This document shows positions 7,963 to 17,098 of a stretch of 64,000 nt of DNA, one piece after another (position 1 is the first letter of the stretch; the number at the start of each line of letters is the position of its first letter). This DNA comes from Frankiales bacterium. Its GTDB lineage: Bacteria; Actinomycetota; Actinomycetes; Mycobacteriales; SCTD01. The position numbers were made by a program, and so were the translations under genes. The stretch is from assembly GCA_025965475.1 (NCBI GenBank), contig JAOPWV010000069.1, forward strand, positions 1-64,000, written 5' to 3'. The notes under the pieces were generated by a model. That model worked only from the letters and a program-made list of their open reading frames with translations. It searched no databases and was not told where the DNA came from.

Positions 7963-9464
7963 GCGCGCACGAGACCTCGGCCCAGCACGCGGCCCTGCAG
8001 AACGGCTGGCCGCAGACGCGTCAGGAGCGTCACTGGAGCGGCACGAACATCTTCGGGACAGCGATCGCCACCGCGATCGCGACCTGGTGCTTCATCATCG
8101 GCGGCTTCGTCAGTTTCTATCTTGCCGCCGCGCCGGGCACGCTCGCTGTCCTGGCCGGTTCGCTGATCGGCATGCTGTTCATCGTGCTGGCGCTGCTGCC
8201 CGTATGCGGCAAGTACGGGATCGACTCAGCGGTCTCGACCCGCCCGCAGTTCGGCGTGCGCGGCTCGCTCTTGTCCGTCGTCCTGATCTACGGCTCGACG
8301 CTCGGCTGGAACATCATCCTGTTCATCTTCATGGGCCGCGCGACCAACTCGATCCTCAAGGGGTTCGGGGTGCATCCCCCCGGGTGGGTCACCGGCGCCG
8401 CCGGCGTGGCGGGCATCCTGCTCGCCCTGCTGGCCCTACGGCGAGGGCCCGAGTCGCTGAAGGACTTCGGGCCCCCGATCGCCGTTCTGACTCTGGTGCT
8501 GGGCGTCGTGGTGATGTACCTGCTGGTCCACAAACTGGGCGTCCAGAAGCTGCTCCATGCTCATGCGGTGGCGCCTGCGGCATCGCGCCGGGTGAACTGG
8601 GCCAGTGGCGTCGAGGTACTCGTCGCCTCCAACCTGTCGTGGTGGGCGTACACCGGCGGCATCGTCCGGAACGGCCCGTCGGCCCGGAAGGCGATGTGGC
8701 CGCTGATCACCGGTCTGGGGCTCGGCGTGGGCGTCGGCTCGCTCGCCGGTTTCTACGCCGGCCTGGTGATCCCGACGTCGGGCGGTGACCCCACCCAGTT
8801 CCTGATCCAGACGGGCGGCAACGTCATCGGGGTCATCCTGCTCGTCTTCGTGATCATCGCCGACTTGGGCACGGTGGTGGTGGGGGTCTACTCGTCCGCC
8901 ATCGGCTTGCGTCAGGTGGCCGGCGTGTCGAAGCTCTCGTGGAACGCGACGACGCTGCTGGCGGTCCTTCCTGCGTTCGTCATCGTCGGGATCTTCCCCG
9001 ACCAGGTCTTCGACCGCTTCGGAACCTTCCTCGCCTTCCTCGGGGTGTGCTTCGGTCCGGTCTGCGGCATCCAGATCGCCGACTACTTCCTGCTTCGCCG
9101 TCAGACGCTGGATGCGCACGGCCTGTATGACCGGACGCGTGCCGGCGCCTACCGGTACTGGGCGGGCTTCAATCCGGTCGGCTTCGTGTCCTTCGCCGCG
9201 GGCGTCGTGGTGTATCTCTATCTGCTCGACCCGGTGACGTATTCGTCTCGCACGCCGTTCGAGTTCCTGGGGGCGTCGATCCCCTCGGTGTTCGTCGCCG
9301 GGCTCGTCTACTACGTCGGCACCCGGCTGGTCCTCGTTCCAGCGCGTCGCGGCGGTTACGAGCACCTCGAGCCTGCCGGCCGTGCGCTGCGCAGCCAGCG
9401 TCGTATCGGCCCGGACCCGCAACCGGGAGCGGCTTCCACGGCCACGGTGCCGGACACCCTGTGA
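7959..9464 (+). CDS. NCS1 family nucleobase/hydantoin-type permease
   Basis: A 501-aa polytopic membrane protein of the nucleobase-cation-symport-1 family, which imports purines, pyrimidines, hydantoins, allantoin or related vitamins with Na+ or H+. The N-terminus has NGWPQTRQERHWSGTNIFG before the first helix. About 12 hydrophobic segments follow, including VVLIYGSTLGWNIILFIFMGR and VLVASNLSWWAYTGGIVRNG, regions that form the substrate site in the hydantoin transporter Mhp1. Late helices hold GPVCGIQIADYFLLRR, a conserved NCS1 signature. It is translationally coupled to the small membrane protein and the amidohydrolase, so the imported compound is probably the pathway substrate. Confidence 0.9.
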   Translation: MSAHETSAQHAALQNGWPQTRQERHWSGTNIFGTAIATAIATWCFIIGGFVSFYLAAAPGTLAVLAGSLIGMLFIVLALLPVCGKYGIDSAVSTRPQFGVRGSLLSVVLIYGSTLGWNIILFIFMGRATNSILKGFGVHPPGWVTGAAGVAGILLALLALRRGPESLKDFGPPIAVLTLVLGVVVMYLLVHKLGVQKLLHAHAVAPAASRRVNWASGVEVLVASNLSWWAYTGGIVRNGPSARKAMWPLITGLGLGVGVGSLAGFYAGLVIPTSGGDPTQFLIQTGGNVIGVILLVFVIIADLGTVVVGVYSSAIGLRQVAGVSKLSWNATTLLAVLPAFVIVGIFPDQVFDRFGTFLAFLGVCFGPVCGIQIADYFLLRRQTLDAHGLYDRTRAGAYRYWAGFNPVGFVSFAAGVVVYLYLLDPVTYSSRTPFEFLGASIPSVFVAGLVYYVGTRLVLVPARRGGYEHLEPAGRALRSQRRIGPDPQPGAASTATVPDTL

Positions 9465-11134
9465 GCTCCGGAGGGACCCCGGCCGACACCGTCCTCGTCG
9501 GCCGGGCGATCACGATGAGCCCAGCTCATGACCGGCTGGGTCCCGTGGCGGTCGGCATACGGGACGGGCTCATCTCCGCCGTGGTGCCGGCCGAGCGGCG
9601 CGACACACTGATCGGGCCAGGGACGGCCGTGGTCGAGGCCGGCGATGGCGTGATCCTGCCGGGCTTCGTGGACCCGCACGTGCACTCCGAAGTCGCTGCT
9701 CGCACGCGCTCCCTGACGGTTGACTGCCGAGCCCCAGGGTGCCGAAGCATCGCCGACGTCCTCGACCTGCTCACGTCGGCCCTGCCGCAGGCGCGGGACG
9801 GCTGGCTCGTGGGCGAGGCGAACCTCTTCTTCGACCGCAAGCTGACCGATGGCAGATTTCCCACCCGCCAGGAACTCGACAGCGTGAGCCGGTCGGTGGC
9901 CATCGCGCTGCGCTGCGGTGGACACCTGAGCGTGTTGAACTCCAAGGCCCTGGAGCTGGCCGGCATCGACAGCTGCTATGAGGCGGCGAACTACAGCATC
10001 ACCGGTCTGCCTACGGTCGAGCGCGACTCCTCAGGGGCACCCACCGGCGTGGTCAAGGAGATGGACAATCTCTTGCCGTTGCCCGATCTCGACGCGGGAG
10101 AACTGCGACGCGCCATCGAAGAGGGCGTCACTGACCTCTTCACCCGCCACGGGGTGACCACGCTCGGAGAGATCTCCGAGACGGCGGCCGGTATCCGGTG
10201 TTACGACGCCGCCCTGGCGTCCGGAGCAGTTGCCGCCCGCATGCACTTCTACCTCTGGGTTCCCGGTACGACCACCCTCGACGAAGCCTGCCGGCACCCT
10301 GACTGGCTCACCTTCACGGTGGGGCGGGAGCTCGCCCGCATCCAGGGCGTCAAGATGTTCAGCGACGGCGGGTACTCCGCCGCCTCGGCCGCCATGAAAC
10401 GTCCCTATGTGCTGCCCGAGCTCGGCCCGGACCATCACGGACACGTCGCGCTCAGCCGCGAGCAGTTGATCGACGCGCTACGGCGCACCGCAGCTGCCGG
10501 GCTGCAGCTCGCCGTACATGCCAACGGCGACCGGGCCCAGGAAGCGGTGTGCGACGCCTTTGCGGAGGTCTTGCCCGACGTACGGGGCGCGCAGCCAGCG
10601 CCCCGGATCGAGCACGCCGGCAACTTCATACCCGACTATGCCGGCACCACTGCCGCCTGGCGCCGGGCCGGCATCATCCCCTGTCCCCAGCCGGTCTTCA
10701 TCCGGAACTTCGGGGAGTTCGTCCCCGGGTACGTCGGCGCCTACGCGCGCCGCGGCCAGTTCCCGTTCCGTCGGCTGCTCGACGACGGCTGGCCGATATC
10801 GGCCAGCTCAGACGTGTGGATCGGCTCGGACCAGGGGCAGACGAACCCGTTCCTCAGCATCGCCAGCTGCGTGGCGCGGGCCGACTTCCACGGCAATCCC
10901 CTCGAGCCCGATCAGGCGATCACGGTCGATGAGGCCTTGAGAATGCACACGCTTCACGCGGCAGCCGCGCTCGGCGAGGAGGGCACGCGCGGATCGATCG
11001 AGCCCGGCAAGTTCGCGGACATCATCGTGGTCGACCGGGATCCTCGGACGTGCCCGCCGGAGGCACTGCCGGACGTGCGGGTCGAGCAGGTCTACCTGGG
11101 CGGCCGGCTCGTCCACCAACAGGCCACGGTCTGA
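9461..11134 (+). CDS. Amidohydrolase, YtcJ / N-substituted formamide deformylase type
   Basis: A 557-aa amidohydrolase-superfamily enzyme of the YtcJ/NfdA branch. It opens with a small beta-sandwich, then LPGFVDPHVHSE (metal-binding HxH near residue 72), GVKMFSDGGYS, a histidine in LQLAVHANGDRAQE, RIEHAGNF and SASSDVWIGSDQGQTNPF. The C-terminal ALGEEGTRGSIEPGKFADIIVVDRDP is typical of the superfamily. These enzymes hydrolyse amide or formamide bonds. GTG start overlaps the permease stop (GTGA). As the last gene of the LLM-permease operon it probably acts on the product of the flavin-dependent step. Its exact substrate is not predictable. Confidence 0.85.
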   Translation: MSSGGTPADTVLVGRAITMSPAHDRLGPVAVGIRDGLISAVVPAERRDTLIGPGTAVVEAGDGVILPGFVDPHVHSEVAARTRSLTVDCRAPGCRSIADVLDLLTSALPQARDGWLVGEANLFFDRKLTDGRFPTRQELDSVSRSVAIALRCGGHLSVLNSKALELAGIDSCYEAANYSITGLPTVERDSSGAPTGVVKEMDNLLPLPDLDAGELRRAIEEGVTDLFTRHGVTTLGEISETAAGIRCYDAALASGAVAARMHFYLWVPGTTTLDEACRHPDWLTFTVGRELARIQGVKMFSDGGYSAASAAMKRPYVLPELGPDHHGHVALSREQLIDALRRTAAAGLQLAVHANGDRAQEAVCDAFAEVLPDVRGAQPAPRIEHAGNFIPDYAGTTAAWRRAGIIPCPQPVFIRNFGEFVPGYVGAYARRGQFPFRRLLDDGWPISASSDVWIGSDQGQTNPFLSIASCVARADFHGNPLEPDQAITVDEALRMHTLHAAAALGEEGTRGSIEPGKFADIIVVDRDPRTCPPEALPDVRVEQVYLGGRLVHQQATV

Positions 11135-11159
11135 CGCGTACGCCATCGGCCGGGGTCCG

Positions 11160-11846
11160 TCAGACCTGGTCGGGAGGCAGTTCGCCGTACGCCACGACGG
11201 AGAGGAACTTGATCGGGAGCCGCACCAACCGCTCGGGCCCGTGCACCCCCTCGCCGTCGAGCTGCAGCGCGTCGCCGGGCGACATCGGGTAGCTGCTGTC
11301 CCCATGCCCGTAGACCATCTCCCCTTCGAGCATGTACAGCAGCTCGGTCCCAGGGTGCTGGAACAGCGGGAACTCCTCACTCACCTCGGTCAGGGTGACC
11401 AGGTGCGCTTCCATGCGCTTGTGCGACCCGCGCAGCGCGCCCAGCAGGGTGTAGTCGTGCCCTACCCGGGTGCCTCGTTGGACGATCCGGGCCCCCGCAC
11501 CGGCCGGCGTGTAGACAGCCTCACGGGCGGTGTCAGCGCCGCGGAACAGCGCGGTCACCGGCACTTCGAAGGCGTCCGCCAGCCTGGCGACCGTCGTCAG
11601 ACTGCAGGAGATGGAGGCGTTCTCGATCTTGGAGAGCATCGCCTTCGACACGCCGGTCCGGACCGCCAGGTCCGCCAACGTCAGACGCGACGACAGGCGC
11701 AGGCGCCGCACCTCGTTCGCGATGGCCCGCTCGAGGCGACGTTCCTCGGGGGGGCGCTCCTCGATCTCGCGGGCGGCGGGGCCATGTCCGGTCGTCTGCT
11801 CGCGGTGCGGGGCCGCCTTCTCACGCGAGCCGCCCATGGAAGGCAT
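11160..11846 (-). CDS. XRE-family regulator with C-terminal cupin domain
   Basis: A 228-aa regulator: an N-terminal helix-turn-helix (about residues 40-95, with LTLADLAVRTGVSKAMLSKIENASI) and a C-terminal cupin domain (LVTLTEVSEEFPLFQHPGTE, then MSPGDALQLDGEGVHGPERL). This PuuR/SutR-like layout is common for regulators of amine, purine and amino-acid catabolism that sense a ligand in the cupin pocket. ATG at 11846 was taken; ATG at 11837 is an alternative, and neither has a strong SD. It sits 73 bp downstream of the M20 hydrolase in the same direction and ends facing the amidohydrolase. A candidate target is the TGTCTCT palindrome upstream of the glutamine-synthetase-like gene. Confidence 0.82.
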   Translation of the reverse strand: MPSMGGSREKAAPHREQTTGHGPAAREIEERPPEERRLERAIANEVRRLRLSSRLTLADLAVRTGVSKAMLSKIENASISCSLTTVARLADAFEVPVTALFRGADTAREAVYTPAGAGARIVQRGTRVGHDYTLLGALRGSHKRMEAHLVTLTEVSEEFPLFQHPGTELLYMLEGEMVYGHGDSSYPMSPGDALQLDGEGVHGPERLVRLPIKFLSVVAYGELPPDQV

Positions 11847-11919
11847 CGTAGAGCCAGGGCGTCCCTCGCGGTGACCGGCACGCGGAGCAACGTCGGTTCG
11901 CCGGGGCTGACCCTTCGTG

Positions 11920-13173
11920 TCAGCCGCCGTCGGACACGAGAAGGGCCTCCAGACAGTCGGCCAGGGCAACCGCACCGCGTTCCGCGTCCTCGTCCTCGAC
12001 GTACTCCTCAGGAGAATGCGATACACCGGTCGGGTTCCGTACGAAGAGCATGGCCGTCGGCACGTGCGGAGCGAGGACGCCGGCGTCGTGCCCTGCGCCC
12101 GTCTCGAGAACTGGAGCATGAGGTAGTACCGCGGACAGGCGCTGGCGCAACGGGCTGCTGAAGTGGACGGTCCCGCTGTACGACTCCTCGCTCAACGACG
12201 CCGTACAGCCCTCCTCGGCGGCGATGACCCGCGCCCGGGCGTGCAGGTCCTCGACGAGCGCAGCAGTCGCCGCGTCGTCCGGATGCCGGACGTCCAACCA
12301 GAGGTCGACCCGCGAGGCGATCACGTTCGTGCCCCCTGGGACGGGCGCGACCCGCCCCACCGTGGCCCTCGCCCCCTTCTGGGCGGCTGCACCGTCACGG
12401 ATGGCGACGATGGTTCGCGCAGCCGCGACCATGGGGTCGCGACGGTCGGCCATGAGCGTCGTTCCCGCGTGGTTCCCCTGGCCGGAGACGGTGAGCTTCC
12501 ACCGGCCATGACCAAGGATCGACGACCCGACAGCAACCGGCTCGCCGACATCGATGAGGCTGCGCCCCTGCTCCACGTGCAGCTCGACGAACGCCCCTAT
12601 CCGTCGCAGGGCCTCGTCGTCACGACCCAGACGGTCGGGGTCGACACCCGACGCGGCGCAGACGTCGGCGAACGTGTCCCCCTGTTGATCGCGAAGGTTC
12701 CGCGCGCGGTCCGGGTCGATCGCACCGGCCATCAGGCGCGAACCCAGGCAGGCGACGCCGAACCTCGAACCCTCTTCCTCGCCGAAGACAGCGATGGCCA
12801 GCGCCCGGCGGGGGGTGGTGCCCCGCGTCACCAGGTGGTCCACGGCGGCGAGCGCGGAGGCGACTCCGAGAGGACCGTCGAACTGTCCGCCACCCGGTAC
12901 GGAGTCGAGGTGGCTCCCCGTCACGACAGAACCCTCCAGGGGATGTCCCCGGGGATTCCACCAGGCCCAGATCGTCCCGTTGCGGTCGGTGGTGACCTCG
13001 AGGCCGCGCGCCGAGGCGGCTCCGGCAAACCACTGCCGGAGGTCCTGCTCGGCGGTCGAGAACACGGGCCGCGAGTAGCCACCGCGGACCGGATCGATTC
13101 CGGTGGAGGCGATCTCCCGAAGAAGACCGGCCGCCGAGCCGGAGCCGGGCGCGCGGATCGGGCCCTCAGGCAT
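11920..13173 (-). CDS. M20 family Zn-hydrolase: allantoate / N-carbamoyl-L-amino acid amidohydrolase
   Basis: A 417-aa binuclear metal amidohydrolase of the allantoate amidohydrolase / N-carbamoyl-amino-acid hydrolase / ureidoglycolate branch. Metal and catalytic residues are visible: GSHLDSVPGGGQFDGPLG (H88, D99), GEEEGSRFG (E133/E134), FVELHVEQG (H199), GHDAG (H372, D373) and VSHSPEE (H396). The substrate-contact motif GQGNHAGTT is also present. Length is as expected. Such enzymes split a ureido group, releasing ammonia and CO2. Together with an NCS1 permease this suggests a ureide, hydantoin or purine-derived substrate. N-carbamoylsarcosine or another methylated ureide is possible given the downstream sarcosine-oxidase-like protein, but that is inference. 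Confidence 0.88.
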   Translation of the reverse strand: MPEGPIRAPGSGSAAGLLREIASTGIDPVRGGYSRPVFSTAEQDLRQWFAGAASARGLEVTTDRNGTIWAWWNPRGHPLEGSVVTGSHLDSVPGGGQFDGPLGVASALAAVDHLVTRGTTPRRALAIAVFGEEEGSRFGVACLGSRLMAGAIDPDRARNLRDQQGDTFADVCAASGVDPDRLGRDDEALRRIGAFVELHVEQGRSLIDVGEPVAVGSSILGHGRWKLTVSGQGNHAGTTLMADRRDPMVAAARTIVAIRDGAAAQKGARATVGRVAPVPGGTNVIASRVDLWLDVRHPDDAATAALVEDLHARARVIAAEEGCTASLSEESYSGTVHFSSPLRQRLSAVLPHAPVLETGAGHDAGVLAPHVPTAMLFVRNPTGVSHSPEEYVEDEDAERGAVALADCLEALLVSDGG

Positions 13174-13243
13174 CGACGGTCACGTCCGGTTGCGGGGACC
13201 GCGAACTGCCGCCGTCCCCGCAGTTCTCTGGGAGGATGCGTAC

Positions 13244-13828
13244 GTGCATCGCGCCGGGGACGAAGCGACTTCCATGGTCCTTCCCTTCGAGCTGTTGACC
13301 CCGAGCGCCTGGCGCAACGGAGGTGGTGTCACACGTGAGGTCGTCGCCTCCCGGAAACCGGAGTGGCGGCTGAGCATCGCCTCCCTTCAGGAGAGCGGCC
13401 CCTTCTCGTTCTTCCCAGGCCTGGACCGCACCTTCCTCCTCGCGTCGGGCGGCGGGGTGACGCTCCACGTCGACGCGTCGGCACACCCTCTTGCCTTCGG
13501 GCAGTGCCTTGCCTTCGGAGGTGAATCCACGGTGGTCGCGGACGTTCCGCCGGAAGGTGGGGTCGGCGTGAACCTGATGGTTCGCCGCGACCACGGCGTC
13601 GGGACCATCCGCGTGCTCCCCGTGGCGGGAAGCGCCGATATGGCCGCGCGCGGGCTCCGGGCTGTGGTTGTCCTGACGGGTGAGTTGGCACTCGCTGACG
13701 GATCGCGACTGGCTCCGCTGCATTCGCTGGTCCACCTCCCGCCGTCGATCAGCCTCGTCGGCGAGGGGACGGTCGCGCAGGTGATCGTCAACGCATCTCA
13801 CCGGCCCCCTCGTACGGATGCAGGCTGA
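13244..13828 (+). CDS. hutD: HutD family cupin-like protein
   Basis: A 194-aa protein of the HutD/Ves family: FELLTPSAWRNGGGVTREV near the N-terminus, then WRLSIASLQESGPFSFFPGLDRTFLLASGGGVTL. These are the hallmark strands of this bicupin fold. HutD proteins are often linked with histidine and urocanate degradation, where they are thought to limit pathway activity; the biochemical role is unsettled. GTG at 13244 is chosen because GGGAGG lies about eight bases upstream; the later ATG at 13274 is an alternative. The 3' end overlaps the convergent FAD oxidoreductase gene by 41 bp. No hut enzymes are present here, so it probably serves this island instead. Confidence 0.82.
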   Translation: MHRAGDEATSMVLPFELLTPSAWRNGGGVTREVVASRKPEWRLSIASLQESGPFSFFPGLDRTFLLASGGGVTLHVDASAHPLAFGQCLAFGGESTVVADVPPEGGVGVNLMVRRDHGVGTIRVLPVAGSADMAARGLRAVVVLTGELALADGSRLAPLHSLVHLPPSISLVGEGTVAQVIVNASHRPPRTDAG

Positions 13829-14978
13829 TCAGCGGGTCGTTCTCCGCGAACCGGGAGTACCGAAAGTCGTCGGGATCGACGTTCGGCAGCTGCGTCGAAC
13901 CCTCGAGCAGGAGGTCGGCGACGAGCGTGCCGACCGCCGGCGAGATCTTGAACCCGTGGCCCGAGAACCCGGTGGCCAGGAACAGGCCGGCGACCGGCGA
14001 CGGGCCGATGATGGGGTTGTAGTCGGGCGTGACGTCGTACGCCCCGACGTAGGAGCTGGTGATCCGGGGGTCGGGCATGCTCGGCAACCGGTGCTCGAGT
14101 TTGCCGATGTTCTTCTCGATCGCCTTCTCGTCCGCGCGGTTGACGTAGTTGTCCGGGTCGATGTACTCCGGTGCGGCGTGATCGCTGTTTCCCACGAGCA
14201 GCTCACCGTTGGGCTCGCGGCAGAGGTACTGCAGACCAGCCAGATCCGACAGCACCGGTACCTCCGGCGTGGGCTCCCCCTGGTGGATCAGCACGAGCTG
14301 GGCGCGTTGCGCCTTGACGGGGATGTCGACGCCGACGCCGGCGGCCAGTTCAGGCGCCCACGGACCGGTCGCCAGGATGACGTGGTCGGCATGCACCTCG
14401 TCGCCGTTGGCCAGCACTGCTCCGTGGACCCAGCCGCCGGAGCCCTGGAGCAGGGACGCCACCCGGGCTCCCTGACGGATCTTGACGCCGAGCTTGCGAG
14501 CGGACGCAGCGAACGCCATTCCCGTGATGTAGGCCTCGCCACGCCCGGACAGCGGCTCGTACGCGAAGGCCGCGAAGTCATCGAGGTTCATGCCGGGCCA
14601 GAGCTCGGCCATCTTGTCGTGGGCGATGAAGTCCACGGCGATACCGAGGTCCCGCTGCATGGCGACGTTCGCCTCGAGAGGTGCGACGTTGTTCTCCCCC
14701 ACGCCCACGACGTAGCCGCACGGCCGGAACGCCATGTCGTCTCCGAAGATCTCGGTCGCCCGGGTGAAGACGTCGACGCCGTACCAGGACATCGCGGCGA
14801 GCGACGGGGTGCCGTAGTGGCAACGGACGACGCCGCTGGACTTGCCGGTCATTCCCGAGCACAGCGTGCTGCGTTCGAGGACCAGGACGTCGGTCTCCCC
14901 GCGGTCGGCCAGCGACCAGGCGATGGCAAGGCCCTCGAGACCCCCGCCGATGATCAGGAACTTCGTCGTCTCAGCCAT
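13788..14978 (-). CDS. FAD-dependent oxidoreductase, sarcosine oxidase beta / DAO type
   Basis: A 396-aa member of the D-amino-acid/sarcosine oxidase superfamily. The FAD motif FLIIGGGLEGLAIAWSLADRG is at residues 7-27. SSGVVRCHYGTPSLAAMSW near residue 50 corresponds to the sarcosine oxidase beta / N-methylglutamate dehydrogenase region that contacts the flavin. DVTPDYNPIIGPSPV and FLATGFSGHGFKISPAVG are the conserved C-terminal FAD-binding segments. Such enzymes oxidise secondary or tertiary amines, often releasing formaldehyde from N-methyl groups. It begins 54 bp after the GlxD-like gene and is the last gene of the glnT-glxBCD operon. Only the beta-type subunit is present, so it either works alone or has partners elsewhere. 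Confidence 0.85.
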   Translation of the reverse strand: MAETTKFLIIGGGLEGLAIAWSLADRGETDVLVLERSTLCSGMTGKSSGVVRCHYGTPSLAAMSWYGVDVFTRATEIFGDDMAFRPCGYVVGVGENNVAPLEANVAMQRDLGIAVDFIAHDKMAELWPGMNLDDFAAFAYEPLSGRGEAYITGMAFAASARKLGVKIRQGARVASLLQGSGGWVHGAVLANGDEVHADHVILATGPWAPELAAGVGVDIPVKAQRAQLVLIHQGEPTPEVPVLSDLAGLQYLCREPNGELLVGNSDHAAPEYIDPDNYVNRADEKAIEKNIGKLEHRLPSMPDPRITSSYVGAYDVTPDYNPIIGPSPVAGLFLATGFSGHGFKISPAVGTLVADLLLEGSTQLPNVDPDDFRYSRFAENDPLISLHPYEGAGEMR

Positions 14979-15032
14979 GGTCTTCTCTCGTCGTTGCGTG
15001 TCCCGCGGGCCGAGGTGCTGCTGGGCCAGCCG

Positions 15033-16355
15033 TCACAGGCCCGCACCGGGAATCCAGCTGGTGCCCGCCAGCGGTACTCGTGCCATGGCAGCCGCCTCGA
15101 TGGTGAGCGCGACCAGATCCTCGGGCTCGAGGTGCTGCAGGTGCGACTTCCCGCAGGCCCGGGCGATGGTCTGCGCCTCCATCGTCAGGACGCGCAGGTA
15201 GTTCGCGACCCGGCGTCCGCCGGCGACGGGGTCGAGCCGGGCGGACAGCTCGGGGTCCTGCGTCGTGATACCGGCGGGGTCGCGACCGTCCTGAAAGTCG
15301 TCGTAGAAACCGGCAGCAGAGCCGAGAGCCGCGTACTCGGCGGCGTGGCGCGGATGGTTGTCCCCCAGTGCGATAAGGGCAGCCGTCCCGATCGCGACTG
15401 CGTCGGCCCCCAGCGCCATCGCCTTGGCGACGTCGGCGCCCGTCCGGATCCCCCCTGACACGATCAGCTGTACCTGCCGGTGCATGCCCAGCTCCTGCAG
15501 CGCCTGGACCGCCTGCGGGAGCGCGGCGAGCGTCGGAATGCCGACGTGCTCGATGAAGACGTCCTGCGTCGCCGCCGTACCGCCCTGCATCCCGTCGACG
15601 ACCACCACATCGGCTCCCGCCGCGACGGCGAGCTTGACGTCGTAGTACGTGCGCGTCGCACCGACCTTGACGTAGATCGGCTTCTCCCAGTCGGTGATCT
15701 CGCGCAGCTCGAGGATCTTGATCGCCAGGTCGTCGGGCCCCGTCCAGTCCGGGTGCCGGCAGGCGGAGCGCTGGTCGATGCCTGGCGGCAGCGTCCGCAT
15801 GGCCGCGACCCGGTCCGAGATCTTCTGGCCGAGCAGCATCCCGCCGCCGCCGGGCTTCGCGCCCTGGCCGAGGACGACCTCGATGGCGTCGGCCTTGCGC
15901 AGGTCGGTCGGGTTCATGCCGTAGCGGGACGGGAGGTACTGGTACACAAGGTGTTTCGACTGGCCGCGCTCCTCCGGGGTCATCCCACCGTCGCCGGTGG
16001 TCGTCGAGGTACCGACCTCGCTGGCGCCTCGCCCCAACGCCTCCTTCGCCTGGGCGGACAGCGCGCCGAAGCTCATTCCGGCGATCGTGACGGGCGTCGC
16101 GAGCCGCAGCGGGTACTTCGCGTGGCGGTCGCCCAGGGTGACGTCGGTGCCGCACCTCTCGCGGTAGCCCTCGAGCGGGTAGCGGGACATGGACGCACCG
16201 AGGAACAGCAGGTCGTCGAAGTGGGGCAACCGGCGTTTGGCGCCCCACCCGCGGATGTCGTACACCCCGGTCTCGGCAGCCCGCTGGATGCCGGCGATCG
16301 TGGCGCGGTCAAAGGTCGCCGACTCGCGGAGGCCGAGGACGCTGGGGTCGGTCAC
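15033..16355 (-). CDS. FMN-binding glutamate synthase-like protein (GlxD / MgsC type)
   Basis: A 440-aa protein matching the FMN/Fe-S synthase domain of glutamate synthase as a separate polypeptide. Seen: SFGALSAQAKEALGRGASEVG, TTTGDGGMTPEERG, KPGGGGMLLGQKIS, VVVDGMQGGTAAT and IVSGGIRTGADVAKAMALGADAV (FMN phosphate site). A late cysteine-containing segment (ARACGKSH) may be part of the cluster-binding region. In methylotrophs the three-gene version MgsABC is N-methylglutamate synthase, which joins methylamine to glutamate; in rhizobia it is GlxBCD. GTG start with AGGAG upstream, nine bases from the previous stop. Whether ammonia or methylamine is transferred is not resolved by sequence. Confidence 0.88.
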   Translation of the reverse strand: MTDPSVLGLRESATFDRATIAGIQRAAETGVYDIRGWGAKRRLPHFDDLLFLGASMSRYPLEGYRERCGTDVTLGDRHAKYPLRLATPVTIAGMSFGALSAQAKEALGRGASEVGTSTTTGDGGMTPEERGQSKHLVYQYLPSRYGMNPTDLRKADAIEVVLGQGAKPGGGGMLLGQKISDRVAAMRTLPPGIDQRSACRHPDWTGPDDLAIKILELREITDWEKPIYVKVGATRTYYDVKLAVAAGADVVVVDGMQGGTAATQDVFIEHVGIPTLAALPQAVQALQELGMHRQVQLIVSGGIRTGADVAKAMALGADAVAIGTAALIALGDNHPRHAAEYAALGSAAGFYDDFQDGRDPAGITTQDPELSARLDPVAGGRRVANYLRVLTMEAQTIARACGKSHLQHLEPEDLVALTIEAAAMARVPLAGTSWIPGAGL

Positions 16356-16363
16356 GAAGGCTC

Positions 16364-17098
16364 CTAGTACGCGGCGGAGTTGTGGGCGGCGAAGTGGTAG
16401 AGGGTGCGGCCGGAGCCGTAGCGCCGGAAGGCGCGGGGGTCGTGGTCCAGCCGCGCGGCCGTCAGGAGCGCCGCCAGCTCTGCCAGGTGCTCGTCGCGCA
16501 TGGGCTTCTCGATGCAGTCGGCGCCCAGGGCGCCGACCTTGCCGCGCACGTAGATGCGGGCCTCGTACACGGAGTCCCCCAGGTCGTCGCCCGCGTCGCC
16601 GCAGACGACCAGCCGTCCCGCCTGTGCCATGAAGGCGCTCATCGGGCCGATGTCGCCTCCGACGACGATGTCGATGCCCTTCATCGAGATCCCGCAACGC
16701 ATGGACGCGGAGCCCTCGATGACCAACAGCCCGCCGTGTCCGGTGGCCCCGGCCGACTGTGAGGCGTCCCCGCGGATGCGGACACTGCCGGACATCATGT
16801 TCTCCGCAACGCCCGTGCCCACGTTGCCGTGCACGACGATCTGCCCGCCGTCGTTCATCCCGGCGCAGTAGTAGCCGGCGTGTCCGCGGATGTCGACGGT
16901 CAGTGCCTGGTCGATGCCTGCTGCGATGGCATGGGCCCCTTGCGGCTGCAGCACCTCGTACGCCGCCGCGCTCGGGTGGTGCAGTTCGTTGTTGAGAGCA
17001 CGCACCGTCGCGACGGACACGTCGATGGACACGAGTCGCTCCAGCGGAGGCGGGCCGGCGTGGTTCGGCGGTGTGGCGTCCGTTGTCAGCGGTTCCAT
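16364..17098 (-). CDS. GXGXG beta-helix subunit (GlxC / MgsB type)
   Basis: A 244-aa right-handed beta-helix protein like the C-terminal GXGXG domain of the glutamate synthase large subunit. Repeating G-x-x-G-x-x-G turns are visible: RGHAGYYCAGMNDGGQIVVH, GNVGTGVAENMMSG, GGDIGPMSAFMAQAGRLVVC and GDAGDDLGDSVYEARIYVRG. It structurally links the amidotransferase and synthase modules. Its ATG overlaps the 3' end of the GlxB gene by 13 bp and its stop lies nine bases before the GlxD start, so the three subunits are co-translated in the classical B-C-D order. Confidence 0.9.
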   Translation of the reverse strand: MEPLTTDATPPNHAGPPPLERLVSIDVSVATVRALNNELHHPSAAAYEVLQPQGAHAIAAGIDQALTVDIRGHAGYYCAGMNDGGQIVVHGNVGTGVAENMMSGSVRIRGDASQSAGATGHGGLLVIEGSASMRCGISMKGIDIVVGGDIGPMSAFMAQAGRLVVCGDAGDDLGDSVYEARIYVRGKVGALGADCIEKPMRDEHLAELAALLTAARLDHDPRAFRRYGSGRTLYHFAAHNSAAY

